From Ascoidea tarda (nom. inval.) (taxonomy: Eukaryota > Ascomycota > Saccharomycetes > Ascoideales > Ascoideaceae): 64,000 nt of DNA. The stretch lies in contig JAKTTS010000005.1 of NCBI GenBank assembly GCA_030560485.1, forward strand, positions 1 to 64,000, given 5' to 3'. Below are positions 9,619 to 19,650 of this stretch, in pieces. The translations under genes and the position numbers were made by a program. How positions within the stretch are numbered: the stretch's first letter is position 1; the number at the start of each line of letters is the position of its first letter. The notes beneath the pieces are model-generated. The model searched no databases. It was not told the origin of the DNA and worked only from the letters and a program-made list of their open reading frames with translations.

Positions 9619-10327
9619 TTTAGACAAGAGAAGAAACAAGAGGTGAAGAGGATTGTAGAGTATATGAGAGACTATTGTATATTGAAGGAAGCGTAGAAAA
9701 CAATGAAGAAGCTGTTTTTTTAATGTTGAGACAGGATAAAGCGAAGTATATGAAAGAAGAGTTTTAGTCTTTCCTAATTGGAATAATTTTGTCTTCTTTT
9801 ATGACTTGAAACTAAATTGAAACAGAAAAGAACAATAGAAAAGAAAAACCCACAGAGAAAGAAAAGTGGTGAGAAAATCAGCAGATGATAAATAACATGA
9901 AACGGAAACAAGCTCCAAGACACCAAAGCAAAATAAATAGCCAACAATCCAGACAAACAATGAACAGTAAACAGAAAAGCAGAATTCGGTTTCTCCCCAG
10001 CACTGCGCTGTTTCTGATTATATCGTCCTTCTGCAAAGGGAAACCTTCGCAAAGGAAAGCGGTTCCAAAGCGCAAACAGCTCACGCCCGTTTAGTCAGAC
10101 GGGCTCTGCGTTTTCCCGTTTGGGAAAAACGCGTTGCCGTCTCGAAAACCTACGCGTCAGTCAGGTGCAGGTGCACTTGCACACGTGCATTTAGACCCTT
10201 TTCAAAAGGGCCTGCCTCATGGGGTCTGTGCGCACACCCTCGGATTGGGCGTCTATTTCGGTTTCTGGTTCTGTAAACACCCATTCGCTAATTTGCATCA
10301 ATCACCACCACCACCACAATCGTTTAT
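9619..10327. promoter_or_regulatory. CDH1 upstream region with clustered inverted repeats
   Basis: This 709-bp gap lies upstream of CDH1 and downstream of NTE1. From 10085 to 10210 there are four inverted repeats: a 6-bp stem with 8-nt loop (10085-10104), a 10-bp stem with one bulged A and loop gttt (10108-10132), an imperfect palindrome centred on gtgcac (10165-10182) abutting a CACGTG E-box (10182-10187), and a 6-bp stem with triloop (10196-10210). The block is far more GC-rich than its surroundings. It could be a promoter island or a structured RNA; I recognise no RNA family. Confidence 0.45.
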
Positions 10328-13300
10328 CTAAATCGAATTGCGGCGCTGGTTGATGGGCCGCTCGTTCTTTACATGTTTTCCGGTGGCTCCTGGTATCTTG
10401 GGAAATTTTCCATGGTCCTGAAGTTCCTTCAACTTGTTCACTGTGTAGTCCATTCCCACTTGATAGATCTTGTCAAAGTTTCCAAATTCTAGTGTGCCAA
10501 AGTCATCGATTGGTGGTCTCAAGTAGATCACCCCCGGTGTTCTTTTTGCCTTCTCCAAAGCATTCACTGACGCAACATACGCTAGTCTCATTTGAATCTC
10601 TGCCATGTTGGGCACATTGGGTTGCTTCGAAAAGGGATTGAACCTGTTAAAGAACGCCCATGTACCGGATAACGAGTCTCCATATGACATCGGTGTTCTG
10701 TCATCTATTGACCCAACATCAACTGCTAATATTATACTTGCTCCATGGTTTTTCATCTCCATCACCGGCAAATTATCAACATACCCACCATCTAATAACA
10801 TGCATCCATTATCAATTAATGGGGGAACCATACCTGCTAATGACATCGATGCTCTGATATATCTCCATGAATATCCACTGGAATGAATCTCCATCTCAGA
10901 ATTCGTTATATTTGTCGAATTGCAAAAGTACTGTAACCAAAAATCCTCAATTCGGCTTTGCCCAAATGCTTTCCAAATCCCTCTATTAAATTCATGTCCT
11001 GTTGTATATGAAGTTATTGGATACGTTAAATCTGTAATCATTCTCCAAATACTCGACATTCTTCCACTAAACTTCTTGGTTTTTGCAAATATAGACAAAA
11101 ATTCGTAATCTCTCGAATATAATCCTCCAACAAATGATCCAATCGATGTTCCTCCAATTATATCAATCGGGATTCCATTATCTTCTAAAGCCTTAATCAC
11201 ACCAACATGTGCAATTCCTCTAGCTCCTCCTCCTCCTAATACCAACCCAACTGCTTGTCCTGACAATATTCTTGCTAACCTTAGAAAATCATTCTTATAT
11301 GATTGCGAACTTTGATAAAATGGTATCGATCGAAGTTTACTATATTTCAAAAAGATATCGTTTCTTATTGTTCGAACTTTTGATCTTAAATTTGCCACTA
11401 TTAATGAATTCATCAAAATTGATCCGTACGATTCCAACGAACTTTCATCAACCATAAAACCTTTAGAATCACCAGAATGAATAAAGTCCAGTTGAATATG
11501 ATGGTGTGACGAAACCCATAATCTAGGTTTCAACCATTTATTAGTCAATCCCGGTGGCACATATCGATGTGGATGCAATAATATTAACTCAATTCTCGCT
11601 GATGTTCTCATTTTGAGTAATAATCTTTCATAATCACCAATATCTGGATATGATAGCGCATCTGCCAATAATACTATACAATCTCCCTGTGATATACACG
11701 TCTTGGTCCATGATGAATTTACTGGAGTATTCGCAATATATAATACAATTTGATATCTTTCCTCAACATCCTCAAAATATCCACTTTGTTTTAATTTAGA
11801 CAATCTATCAAATGCATGTCTTCCCAAATGGTTTAATGTAGCTGTTTGATCTAAAACCATTACTGTTTTTTCAATACTTTTAAATGCATTGGCCAATTTT
11901 TCTCCAAATTCAGCTACTGGTAATCCATTTGTAATTGGCAAAATAGTCAATGTTTTATAGTTATAAAAATTAGTCTTTTCATATTTAGAATTCACAAAAA
12001 ACGGTGAATAGCTAATATCGTTGCTTTTTTTCAGTACTCTTTCTGCAACTAATCTAGAAATTTTAATTGTAATCGATGGATCCTTTAGTGCTAAATATTC
12101 AAATAATGTTCTAGGAATACTTGCAGTTTCAGAATCTCGAACTGCTACAAGTGTTGAGGGTCTTTTTGCAGCTGTAAGAACTTCAACCTCACCCAATGAT
12201 GAACCTTGTCCATATTCATCAACTTCTTTAGTTTCTCCATCTTCTGTTTGAACATATGATCGAAATCTACCATTCAATACAATATGAATACTATCTGCCT
12301 CTTCATTTTGAATGTAAAGATTATGATTTGATGGTGTTTGAATCCATTCTACTGCAAAATCCATTAATAAGATTAAAGGATTTTGTTTTTGAATGGTTTC
12401 ACATAACTTTCTAGCTAGTGATAAATATATCATGAAATACTTTTCACATAGTTTTTCAATTGAATTTTTTGAAAGATAACCAAGATAAACATCAGTTTTG
12501 GCCTTCATTGTAACAAAACTTTTGTAACCAACAACTGATGATAAATAACCTCCAATTCCTCCAGGTTTAATTGTATATAAAAAATAATCAGAATCATTAG
12601 AATGATCCTTATAGCTAACATCTAAAAACCCATCAATTAAATAATATAATCCATTACTTTGAGAATTTTGATTTATAATAGTACTATCCTTTTTGAAAAA
12701 AATTATTTCAATATCATCAGCAAATTCTTTTTTAGCGTTATCATAATCATAAGAAATCGGGTGATCAGAATTTTCTTCTTCATCATAAATGCTTGATAAG
12801 GTATTTCCGTTTAAAGTTGAGAAGTTATGAGAGTTAAAATTATTTTTTTGATTAAATCTTTTTACCATGCTTAAAGTTAAAGGAGTTGGAGTTGTAGAAA
12901 AACTTAGAAAGTTTTTAGTAGGAGAATAGTTATTATCGCTTAAAATTGAAGTACTAGATGAAGTTTTATTTAATGGAAATTTTAAATTTTCTCTTGAAAT
13001 ACCTAAAATTTTAAAAATATTTTCAATTAATGCAATTCTTAAAGATGTTTCTTCAGTTTCTTCTTCAGCACTAAAAGTTCTCATTCTAATTTCTTCCCTT
13101 GTTGGAGATGAAACAATTCGATACGGGAATTCTTTTCTTGATAATGGGACATTTGATAATAAATCACCAGGGTTGAATTGATTTTTAGAATCAAGAATAA
13201 CATGCCTTGATCTGCCATTTAAAGTTGGTTTTAGTTTAATATCGGATCTATTAATTTTATGATTTTTTTTATTTTTATAAGATGGAGAAATTATAGTGTA

Positions 13301-14884
13301 ATTATTTTGAAGAGACGAAACAATTGTATTTATACTGGATCTGGATTTTGATTTTTCTAAACTTGCAAAAAAATATGGAGTAGTTATTGGATCTTTGAAT
13401 TGATAAGTAAAAGGATTTGAGAAAGAAGAGCTATCATTTTCGGTAGTATATTTTTCATTTGAGATTGTTGAAGTTACTGAAGCATTTGTCGAGGGCAAAA
13501 TGGGAAAATAAGAATCAATGTTGTTGATATTATTGGAATTATTTTGATTATTTTGATTTAAATTTATTTTGTTTTGATTTTTAATTGACTTTATATAATA
13601 AGAAGGCAATTCAAAGGTCGTGTTTTCATTTAGTTTAATTTCTGTTTCAACTAATTGATTTGTTAAGCCTAAATAAGAATGAGCAGCTTGAAAAGTGACT
13701 CTACCTAATCTTGTCAAAATCATTTGAACTATATGAGAAGCAGATCTTGGGTACTTTCTGATTAATCTTCTAAATGAGTCTGCTGGTATTATTGCAATTG
13801 TGACATCAGTTGAAGCTTTTGCTATAATGTTTGGTAGGATTAAGTTTTGTTGGTTATTTTGAAATCGATTTGAATTAATTGAGTCATTATTTAAATTGTT
13901 TAGCTGATTTAAGTTGTTTGACTGATTCAATTGAACATTGGACGATTTTGATATGAAGTCATTATTATCACCAGTAAATAGGGATAAAACTGAGATTAAA
14001 GAAGATAATGGAGCGCCACTTTTAACATTATTTAGTAATTGGTATTTTTGATTGTTTAGAACATAGGAGTCATCATTTGTATTATAGTTGTTATCAAAGT
14101 TGTAATTTTTGTTATTATCTCGATCAAAGTCGTCCTGAAGACCGTCAAAAGAATTGGAGTCATTATTGTCATTACCAATAATACTATTGTCAATATTAAT
14201 ATTGATATTGTTATTGTTATTGTTATTGTTATTATCAACTTTTGAAAAAACTTGAATTGTGCCTTCGACTACAATTGAGAAGCCAATTGAATTGTCCAAA
14301 AATAAAACTTCATTTTGATCCAATTTTTGAGTTCTCATTGATTTGGTTAATTCATGAAAAACGGGTTTCTCCAAATAACCAAAGATTTTTATAGCATAAA
14401 GGAATTCATCCAAGTAAGAAGAAAATTGTGAATTTTTCTCTTCAAATAAATCCTTTGGATTGAATAAGATAGCATCAAGATTTTTATTTTTTTTTTTGCT
14501 TTTATTTCTATAATCTTTTTTGAATTTTTCTTGATTTTGATTGCTATCAAAGGAATCTGAACCCAAATCAATATCTGAATTGAATTTGGAGTACGCAGTT
14601 AAATACTTGTATCTAACAACTGAGTAAACTAGGGCGGCAAAAAAGAACAAGAAAATTAAAAGATAGGTAAAGGGTAAGGTTATGCTGACATTTCTGGACA
14701 ACATGGAGAGAACAAAGGAGGGAATATAGTAGAAGACAATTCTAACAACCAACTTGATCAACCAAAGAACTCCATAAAAGACATCGAAGGACAGTGGGGC
14801 AGAGGTTGTGTTTGCTGGAAAAGATAGGTCAGAGTCCGGAGACATACCGGATGCAAAGGATGAAGTAGAAGTGTCAGCATCCAT
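10328..14884 (-). CDS. NTE1: Lysophospholipase NTE1 (patatin-domain phosphatidylcholine hydrolase)
   Basis: NTE1 is an ER-membrane serine esterase that deacylates phosphatidylcholine to glycerophosphocholine. The 1518-residue protein has the family order. Two hydrophobic N-terminal segments lie at about 30-55 and 70-92. Cyclic-nucleotide-binding-like domains follow (about 160-400 with Asn-rich inserts, and two more in about 730-1000). A patatin domain comes last: GGGGARGIAH near residue 1215, the nucleophile elbow GTSIG near 1245, and the catalytic Asp in LLDGGYVDNLP near 1364. All catalytic elements look intact. The start is the first ATG at 14884. Asn/Ser tracts account for some extra length. 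Confidence 0.95.
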   Translation of the reverse strand: MDADTSTSSFASGMSPDSDLSFPANTTSAPLSFDVFYGVLWLIKLVVRIVFYYIPSFVLSMLSRNVSITLPFTYLLIFLFFFAALVYSVVRYKYLTAYSKFNSDIDLGSDSFDSNQNQEKFKKDYRNKSKKKNKNLDAILFNPKDLFEEKNSQFSSYLDEFLYAIKIFGYLEKPVFHELTKSMRTQKLDQNEVLFLDNSIGFSIVVEGTIQVFSKVDNNNNNNNNNININIDNSIIGNDNNDSNSFDGLQDDFDRDNNKNYNFDNNYNTNDDSYVLNNQKYQLLNNVKSGAPLSSLISVLSLFTGDNNDFISKSSNVQLNQSNNLNQLNNLNNDSINSNRFQNNQQNLILPNIIAKASTDVTIAIIPADSFRRLIRKYPRSASHIVQMILTRLGRVTFQAAHSYLGLTNQLVETEIKLNENTTFELPSYYIKSIKNQNKINLNQNNQNNSNNINNIDSYFPILPSTNASVTSTISNEKYTTENDSSSFSNPFTYQFKDPITTPYFFASLEKSKSRSSINTIVSSLQNNYTIISPSYKNKKNHKINRSDIKLKPTLNGRSRHVILDSKNQFNPGDLLSNVPLSRKEFPYRIVSSPTREEIRMRTFSAEEETEETSLRIALIENIFKILGISRENLKFPLNKTSSSTSILSDNNYSPTKNFLSFSTTPTPLTLSMVKRFNQKNNFNSHNFSTLNGNTLSSIYDEEENSDHPISYDYDNAKKEFADDIEIIFFKKDSTIINQNSQSNGLYYLIDGFLDVSYKDHSNDSDYFLYTIKPGGIGGYLSSVVGYKSFVTMKAKTDVYLGYLSKNSIEKLCEKYFMIYLSLARKLCETIQKQNPLILLMDFAVEWIQTPSNHNLYIQNEEADSIHIVLNGRFRSYVQTEDGETKEVDEYGQGSSLGEVEVLTAAKRPSTLVAVRDSETASIPRTLFEYLALKDPSITIKISRLVAERVLKKSNDISYSPFFVNSKYEKTNFYNYKTLTILPITNGLPVAEFGEKLANAFKSIEKTVMVLDQTATLNHLGRHAFDRLSKLKQSGYFEDVEERYQIVLYIANTPVNSSWTKTCISQGDCIVLLADALSYPDIGDYERLLLKMRTSARIELILLHPHRYVPPGLTNKWLKPRLWVSSHHHIQLDFIHSGDSKGFMVDESSLESYGSILMNSLIVANLRSKVRTIRNDIFLKYSKLRSIPFYQSSQSYKNDFLRLARILSGQAVGLVLGGGGARGIAHVGVIKALEDNGIPIDIIGGTSIGSFVGGLYSRDYEFLSIFAKTKKFSGRMSSIWRMITDLTYPITSYTTGHEFNRGIWKAFGQSRIEDFWLQYFCNSTNITNSEMEIHSSGYSWRYIRASMSLAGMVPPLIDNGCMLLDGGYVDNLPVMEMKNHGASIILAVDVGSIDDRTPMSYGDSLSGTWAFFNRFNPFSKQPNVPNMAEIQMRLAYVASVNALEKAKRTPGVIYLRPPIDDFGTLEFGNFDKIYQVGMDYTVNKLKELQDHGKFPKIPGATGKHVKNERPINQRRNSI

Positions 14885-15259
14885 GACTGGCCAGACATTT
14901 GAGTAATTGAAGTGGAAGAGAAGAAGAAAGAAAAGAGAAAGAAGAAGCAGAGGAAGCAGAGGAAGCAGAGGAAGCAGAAAGGACTCTGTTTGCTGATCAG
15001 AGCCGACCCGCAGCGGTGGCTATACTTTGCTTTTGCATGTGATTGTTTCGAACTAATGCCGTTTTTTGAAGCATGTGAAGAGTAGAGTTAAGAGTATAAA
15101 GTAAAGAGTAAAAGCCTGGGTAGAGTAAAGAGTAGAGTAGAGTAGAGAGGAAAGAGTAAGGAAAAGAGTAGAGGAAATAGTAAAAAGAAAAATAGTCTAA
15201 GGTGAACCAAAATAAACAAAAAAGAACTGAAATAAATAGAGTACAGGGGATGTGGATCT
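14885..15259. other. Intergenic: NTE1 promoter, MCH1-like 3' region
   Basis: The NTE1 leader (14945-14985) carries four imperfect copies of gaggaagca, that is TGCTTCCTC on the coding strand. A purine-rich tract of gtaaagagta-like repeats follows at 15075-15180. I see no gene. Open frames on the minus strand here are Phe/Leu/Ser low-complexity readings of these repeats. Confidence 0.6.
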
Positions 15260-16927
15260 TCAACTTCTGTCTGGAATGTTTCTCCTGAGATATATAAGGG
15301 CAAGAACAAGCATGGAGACGATGAGCATCACTGCAAAAGTCCAGTCAAAAACCTCTCTGTAACAATCTTTGCCAGCAAGACACACTTTGGTGATTGAATA
15401 GCTATCGCTGTTGTTGCTATGATTATCGTACACTCTACCAAAGTATTTGGAGATGACAGTCAAGGAAACCAATACTCCCATGTTCTCCAACGACCACATG
15501 GTGCTCAAGTATTTGACTCCAAAGAATTCAGCTATAATTGATGGATACACTCCAAAGGCAAAGCCAAAGGCAAAGCCATTTATAGACGATATAATAACCA
15601 AATTAGAAAACGATATGGGCAAGACCACAATAATCAACTGTGCTAGACACTGAAAGATAGTGCCTAAATATAGACTCCATAGCCTTTGAAATTTTAGTTT
15701 ATTTTTCAAGAAATCAGAAAACAAACCTGTCAAAACTCTGCCACAACAGTTTGCTATGGCAAATGTTGATATATTAATCGCCTTTAAATTTGATAGAGAG
15801 TAACTGAAATGTTTGGATTTCGACACCAAGATTGGATATTGTGCATTAATAATGAATCCGACATTAAATATGAAGTTTTGACCGAATGATAAGACAATTC
15901 CAATAATGATTAAATGAATCCAAAACCATTTAGACGAAACAAATTTCATTACAGTTTCCTCATTATCATCGCCATTGTTATTGTTATTATCGTTATTAAT
16001 ATTAGCACTAATATTAATATCAATATTTTTATTGTTAATAGTACCAATACTGTATCTGCCATTTCTATTTTCACGCTCGGTATCATTATCAATTGAAGAA
16101 TAATTTTGATAAGTTGAAAATGAGTTAATAGTCTCAGCGTCAAATTCATTTATTAATTCCCTTTCATGATCAGTTTTGTTATCAATTTTATTATCAATTG
16201 AGTTGTCGATTCTATTTTTATAATAATTATTAATAGTATTGGTATTATTAGATGAAAGCAAACTTGTTGATGAATTTATAATATTAGGATTGCTAATACT
16301 ATTAGCGCTAATTTTGACATCGTTTTTGACATGTTTCAAGAAAAAAATACTTGAGAATAACATTAAGAAACACGAAATGGCTAAAAATTTAAGAAAATTT
16401 TCAATATCATAATGAAATAATTTTTGGAATAATACTGAAAAAATCAAACTTGATAAAGCCAAAAAACCCAAGGGAAATGACTGAGCTGTTGATTTATTTT
16501 TAGGAAAATTTAAAACTGTCAACTTCAATGCACAATTCAATCCGAATTGTGCTCCACAACCAACTAAATATATAGCCAAATTCAATAAATTAAAATAACT
16601 TAAATTGTTTTTAAAACAAACAAACAATATACTGTATCCGATGAAGATGATTACGGATCCTAAAAGCAACGATAATTCGGATCCAATGTTATCTAAGATG
16701 TACGAACCAAGAAACCCACCAACAATACCACCAATTGATAGACCAGAGGCCAATTTAGATGTTTGCTCAGCAGTTAGTGAGCAGTTTATCGACAACCCAG
16801 TAGAGTATAAAGAATAGGCATATATTGTGCCAGTGCAAATCGACGAGGTTACGGCGAAGATGAGAGAAACAAATCTGTTTGGTTTTGGAAGATGGTTGTC
16901 AAGTCTGCCTGTAATAATTGAGCCCAT
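15260..16927 (-). CDS. MCH1: MFS transporter, Mch1 (monocarboxylate-homologue) type
   Basis: The protein has 555 residues with about 12 hydrophobic segments split 6+6 by an Asn/Asp-rich central loop (about 205-320). The N-terminal region (NRFVSLIFAVTSSICTGTIY) and the helix-2 region (SGLSIGGIVGGFLGSYILDN) match the Nodulin-like/Mch1 branch of the major facilitator superfamily, which in yeast resides in the vacuolar membrane and has no established monocarboxylate transport. The C-terminal half keeps NCCGRVLTGLFSDFL and FAFGFAFGVYPSIIAEFFG. The start is the first ATG at 16927. A TATAAA-type box lies about 65-70 bp upstream. The exact paralogue is uncertain. Confidence 0.75.
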   Translation of the reverse strand: MGSIITGRLDNHLPKPNRFVSLIFAVTSSICTGTIYAYSLYSTGLSINCSLTAEQTSKLASGLSIGGIVGGFLGSYILDNIGSELSLLLGSVIIFIGYSILFVCFKNNLSYFNLLNLAIYLVGCGAQFGLNCALKLTVLNFPKNKSTAQSFPLGFLALSSLIFSVLFQKLFHYDIENFLKFLAISCFLMLFSSIFFLKHVKNDVKISANSISNPNIINSSTSLLSSNNTNTINNYYKNRIDNSIDNKIDNKTDHERELINEFDAETINSFSTYQNYSSIDNDTERENRNGRYSIGTINNKNIDINISANINNDNNNNNGDDNEETVMKFVSSKWFWIHLIIIGIVLSFGQNFIFNVGFIINAQYPILVSKSKHFSYSLSNLKAINISTFAIANCCGRVLTGLFSDFLKNKLKFQRLWSLYLGTIFQCLAQLIIVVLPISFSNLVIISSINGFAFGFAFGVYPSIIAEFFGVKYLSTMWSLENMGVLVSLTVISKYFGRVYDNHSNNSDSYSITKVCLAGKDCYREVFDWTFAVMLIVSMLVLALIYLRRNIPDRS

Positions 16928-17325
16928 TTTCAGCTTGATATGGACAGAGTTGTAAGAAAAAGAAAAGAAAAAAGGTGTACACCCTTTGTATTTATATAAT
17001 TGATCTCGCCTCTTATCCAGAGAAAGGCTCGAGGGATTTACTCAGCTGGAGATAAAGAAAAAAAGAGCTAAAGTTTAGCAGTTAAAAGTTAAGAGAACGA
17101 GTGAAATCCACACTTTGAAAGAATCCTTCAGTGTGGAGTTTTTCGAAGCAAATTAATCATCCATTTTCAATATTATTAATTTGCTAATTTGTTGCCTTAT
17201 TAACTTGTTAACATATTGCCTTCGTATTGGGGATACTAGCACAAGACATAATTATCTACTGTTGTTTATTATTGTTTACAAGTGTTTACAGTTTATTTTT
17301 ATTTTTATTGTTAATTATAGTTGAA
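16928..17325. other. Divergent intergenic region, MCH1-like/thioredoxin
   Basis: Besides the palindrome and TATA box of the minus gene, 17105-17147 contains an imperfect inverted repeat (atccacactttgaaagaatc against ttcagtgtggagt). The 17160-17325 stretch is T-rich and open in the thioredoxin frame, but has no ATG before 17326. No further gene is supported. Confidence 0.5.
16974..16998 (-). promoter_or_regulatory. Palindrome and TATA box upstream of the MCH1-like gene
   Basis: GGTGTACACC at 16974-16983 is a perfect 10-bp palindrome. Immediately beyond it, 16991-16998 reads TATATAAA on the minus strand, a good TATA box for the gene starting at 16927. The palindrome may lie in the leader or at a factor site; function unknown. 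Confidence 0.4.
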
Positions 17326-17778
17326 ATGCTAATGAAGACATTTGTTGGTTCATCATCTTTTTTGGTAAAGAGATCATTTAATAGATCATTTAATAGAGCT
17401 GTTTTAGCTTCTAGTTTCACTAATAGATCATTTTCATCAAGTTCGAAATTATTTGAAATATCAGAGATCAAGACGTTAAGCGAGTTGAATAATAAGTTAA
17501 AGGAAAATAAAGAGAATTTGACAATTGTTGACTTTTTTGCTAAGTGGTGCTCGCCATGCAAAGCCATTTCACCAGTGTTGGAAAAATTTTCTGAAAATTA
17601 TAAAGATGATAAAGTGTCGTTTTATAAAGTTGACGTTGATGATTCGCATGATTTGGCTTTGGAATTTTCAGTAACAGCCATGCCAACATTTATTTTATTC
17701 AAGAACAGTGAGCCTATTGGAAAGATTACAGGAGCTAATCCCAATACGGTTAAATCAGCTATTGAGAAATATAAATGA
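17326..17778 (+). CDS. TRX3: Mitochondrial thioredoxin
   Basis: Thioredoxins reduce protein disulfides. The ATG at 17326 gives 150 residues; upstream codons of the open frame lack an ATG. Residues 1 to about 40 are rich in Arg, Ser and Phe without acidic residues (FLVKRSFNRSFNRAVLASSF), a typical mitochondrial presequence, so this is the Trx3-type enzyme. The thioredoxin fold follows: TIVDFFAKWCSPCKAISPVL with active-site Cys75 and Cys78, then YKVDVDDSHDLA and the cis-Pro loop AMPTF. The active site is WCSPC instead of the usual WCGPC. A second ATG two codons downstream could also be used. Confidence 0.9.
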   Translation: MLMKTFVGSSSFLVKRSFNRSFNRAVLASSFTNRSFSSSSKLFEISEIKTLSELNNKLKENKENLTIVDFFAKWCSPCKAISPVLEKFSENYKDDKVSFYKVDVDDSHDLALEFSVTAMPTFILFKNSEPIGKITGANPNTVKSAIEKYK

Positions 17779-18193
17779 ATAAATACATGAAAAAGAGGAG
17801 AGTTTTTTAAAAAAAAATCAATAATTGTAAATAGATAGATACATATTATAATAATCAATGAAATCGAAACTAAAGGGTATATTTCGTAATGTAGTGATCG
17901 TAACAAAAAAGTAAAAGTGATAAAATAATATAGAGAGTAAAGTATAAGTATAAAATGAGGAATAATGAAGAGTGATGAAGAATATATAAAATGAAAAATG
18001 TATAAAATGAGAGGTGCGTAAAATATAAAATATAAAATATAAAAGAGTATGAGATATAAGATATAAGATAGCCATTAATGTTAAAGTTGGATTGAGAGAT
18101 AAGCAAGATAGTAGAAAGATAATAGCAAAGGAATAAGATTGGGATAATATAGTGTAGATGTATATATATATATAAAGATAATGGATAAGTGAA
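17779..18193. other. Convergent intergenic region
   Basis: An A-rich gap between the convergent thioredoxin and coiled-coil genes. It holds short tandem words (tataaaatataaaatataaaa at about 18019-18042, atataagatataagatag at 18053-18070) and a short (TA)n run at 18162-18175. A minus-strand open frame through it reads as Tyr/Phe/Ser/Ile low complexity and overlaps the neighbour's 3' end, so I do not call it. Confidence 0.6.
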
Positions 18194-19066
18194 TCAATTT
18201 TGATCAAATAAGAGAACATTTTTGAAAAAGGAATTGTTATTATTGATGAAAAATGTATCCAAGTTTTTGATTTCACTTTCAACCATGTTATTGTTTAGAA
18301 AGCCATATTTTTCCCAGTCGATTGTGGGAGATTTTATTACACTGTCAGAGATGTTTATATTGTTATTGTTATTGAGATTTGATAAATTAAGACTATTAAG
18401 TAGGTTATTTAGAATGCAAGTGTTGTTATTGATATTGCTACCGGAGTTATTCTTAAGTAGTAGTAATTTTTTTTTCAATAACGATAGTTGATGAATTCTT
18501 TGAGATATTTTGAGTTTTTGATTATATAGTAGAGATAACGTTGAAGTGAGAGAGATATAGTCAGGGTTAGTTTCCAAACTATCGTAGTAATTTTCTATAT
18601 TTGTGTTTTCTACTTTAGAAGGGTTAGAGTTGGAAGTGTTGGTGTTGGTATTGATAGAAGGAGGGTGAGAGTGAGTAGGGTGAGGATTAGAAGTTTGATT
18701 TGAAGATGAAGTGGAGTTATTAGAGTTGTTAGGGATGTTAGAGTTATTGATGTTATTATGGTAATTATAATTTGAAGAGAGGTATTTTGGAGAGTTTAAA
18801 ATTGAGGTATCAATTGGGGAAGAAGTGTTATTATCAGTTAATAAGTCATTCGAATCCTGAGATATGTGAGATATGTGGGACAAGTTTGACAAGTTTGACA
18901 AGTTTGATATATTTGATATATTGGTTAAATCGGTTTCATTAGATATATGGCTGTTCGTAGAATGGTTTAATTTTCTTGATTTACTAATTTGAGGAACATT
19001 GTCAGTGTCTATATCATTATGGTATCTTTTCGCTGGTAAAGAGGATTTGGTGTGGATATTTGCCAT
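18194..19066 (-). CDS. Asn/Ser-rich protein with short coiled coil, unrecognised
   Basis: The ATG at 19066 (MANIHTKSSLPAKRYHNDID) gives 290 residues; the longer frame upstream lacks an ATG. An imperfect NLS-like patch (KSRKLNH) lies near residue 30. It is followed by a tandem run of near-identical ISNLSNLSNLSHISHIS units (about residues 50-70) and an Asn/Ser/Pro-rich linker. A helical segment near 165-205 (SLLYNQKLKISQRIHQLSLL) has heptad-like Leu spacing and a KKKLLLLK end. The C-terminal PTIDWEKYGFLNNNMVESEI looks conserved-like. I cannot assign a family. A small subunit of a nuclear complex would fit the shape, but that is a guess. Confidence 0.6.
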   Translation of the reverse strand: MANIHTKSSLPAKRYHNDIDTDNVPQISKSRKLNHSTNSHISNETDLTNISNISNLSNLSNLSHISHISQDSNDLLTDNNTSSPIDTSILNSPKYLSSNYNYHNNINNSNIPNNSNNSTSSSNQTSNPHPTHSHPPSINTNTNTSNSNPSKVENTNIENYYDSLETNPDYISLTSTLSLLYNQKLKISQRIHQLSLLKKKLLLLKNNSGSNINNNTCILNNLLNSLNLSNLNNNNNINISDSVIKSPTIDWEKYGFLNNNMVESEIKNLDTFFINNNNSFFKNVLLFDQN

Positions 19067-19129
19067 TTTGAAGTAAGCGCTGAGAGAGAAAAGAAGATTG
19101 TTCTGCGTAGACAATTGAGATGAGAGATT

Positions 19130-19131
<2 letters not shown>

Positions 19132-19167
<36 letters not shown>
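19132..19167. repeat. (TA)n microsatellite
   Basis: An uninterrupted AT dinucleotide run of 36 bp lies about 65 bp upstream of the gene starting at 19066. Confidence 0.95.
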
Positions 19168-19170
<3 letters not shown>

Positions 19171-19650
19171 AATAACGAGATCTAATAAAGATAATTATAA
19201 ATCTAATAGTAAAATTAAATATAAATGTAAGTGTGAATGTAAATGTAACTGTAGTTGAATAAATGGATAAGTGAATAAATGAATTGAACTAAAGAGAAGC
19301 AAGTAGGAGGAGCTTGAAAAATGAGCCAGGCAAAATCAGAATAGCAGAGGGAAAAAAGAGCCAATGAGTAGCGAGAGCAGAGCCAGAGATATATGCAGTT
19401 ATTAGATATTAGATACTAAATATTGGATATTGGATATTGGATATTGGAGAGTAGAAGTGAGAAGTGAGTTGTTAAATAGAAGATAATGGATAAAGCCATT
19501 GCTCTTGCTGATTTGAAATCACTCCCATCAAAGAAAAATATTCAGTAAAGGCTCTGCCAACTAGGTTCAAACCTAATCCGCCGCCACCCAAGCGCTTCTG
19601 CCAAAAGAAGTAGAAGCACCAAAAGCACCAAAAGCACCAGAAGCAGCAGC
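19168..19650. other. Intergenic region with TTGGATA repeats
   Basis: No gene is supported. A short tandem array of ttggata-type words (ttagatattagatactaaatattggatattgg...) lies at 19398-19447. Around 19560-19650 the DNA becomes GC-richer and contains aaagcacc triplicates just downstream of the RRM gene's stop. Confidence 0.6.

Noticed and set aside
17818-18282. Minus-strand 154-codon frame after the thioredoxin gene
   Set aside because: Tyr/Phe/Ser/Ile low complexity from AT-rich repeats; overlaps the 3' end of the gene at 18194 and lacks motifs.
19560-19590. aggttcaaaccta resembling a tRNA B-box
   Set aside because: No acceptor, D or anticodon stems can be formed around it. I found no tRNA in the window.
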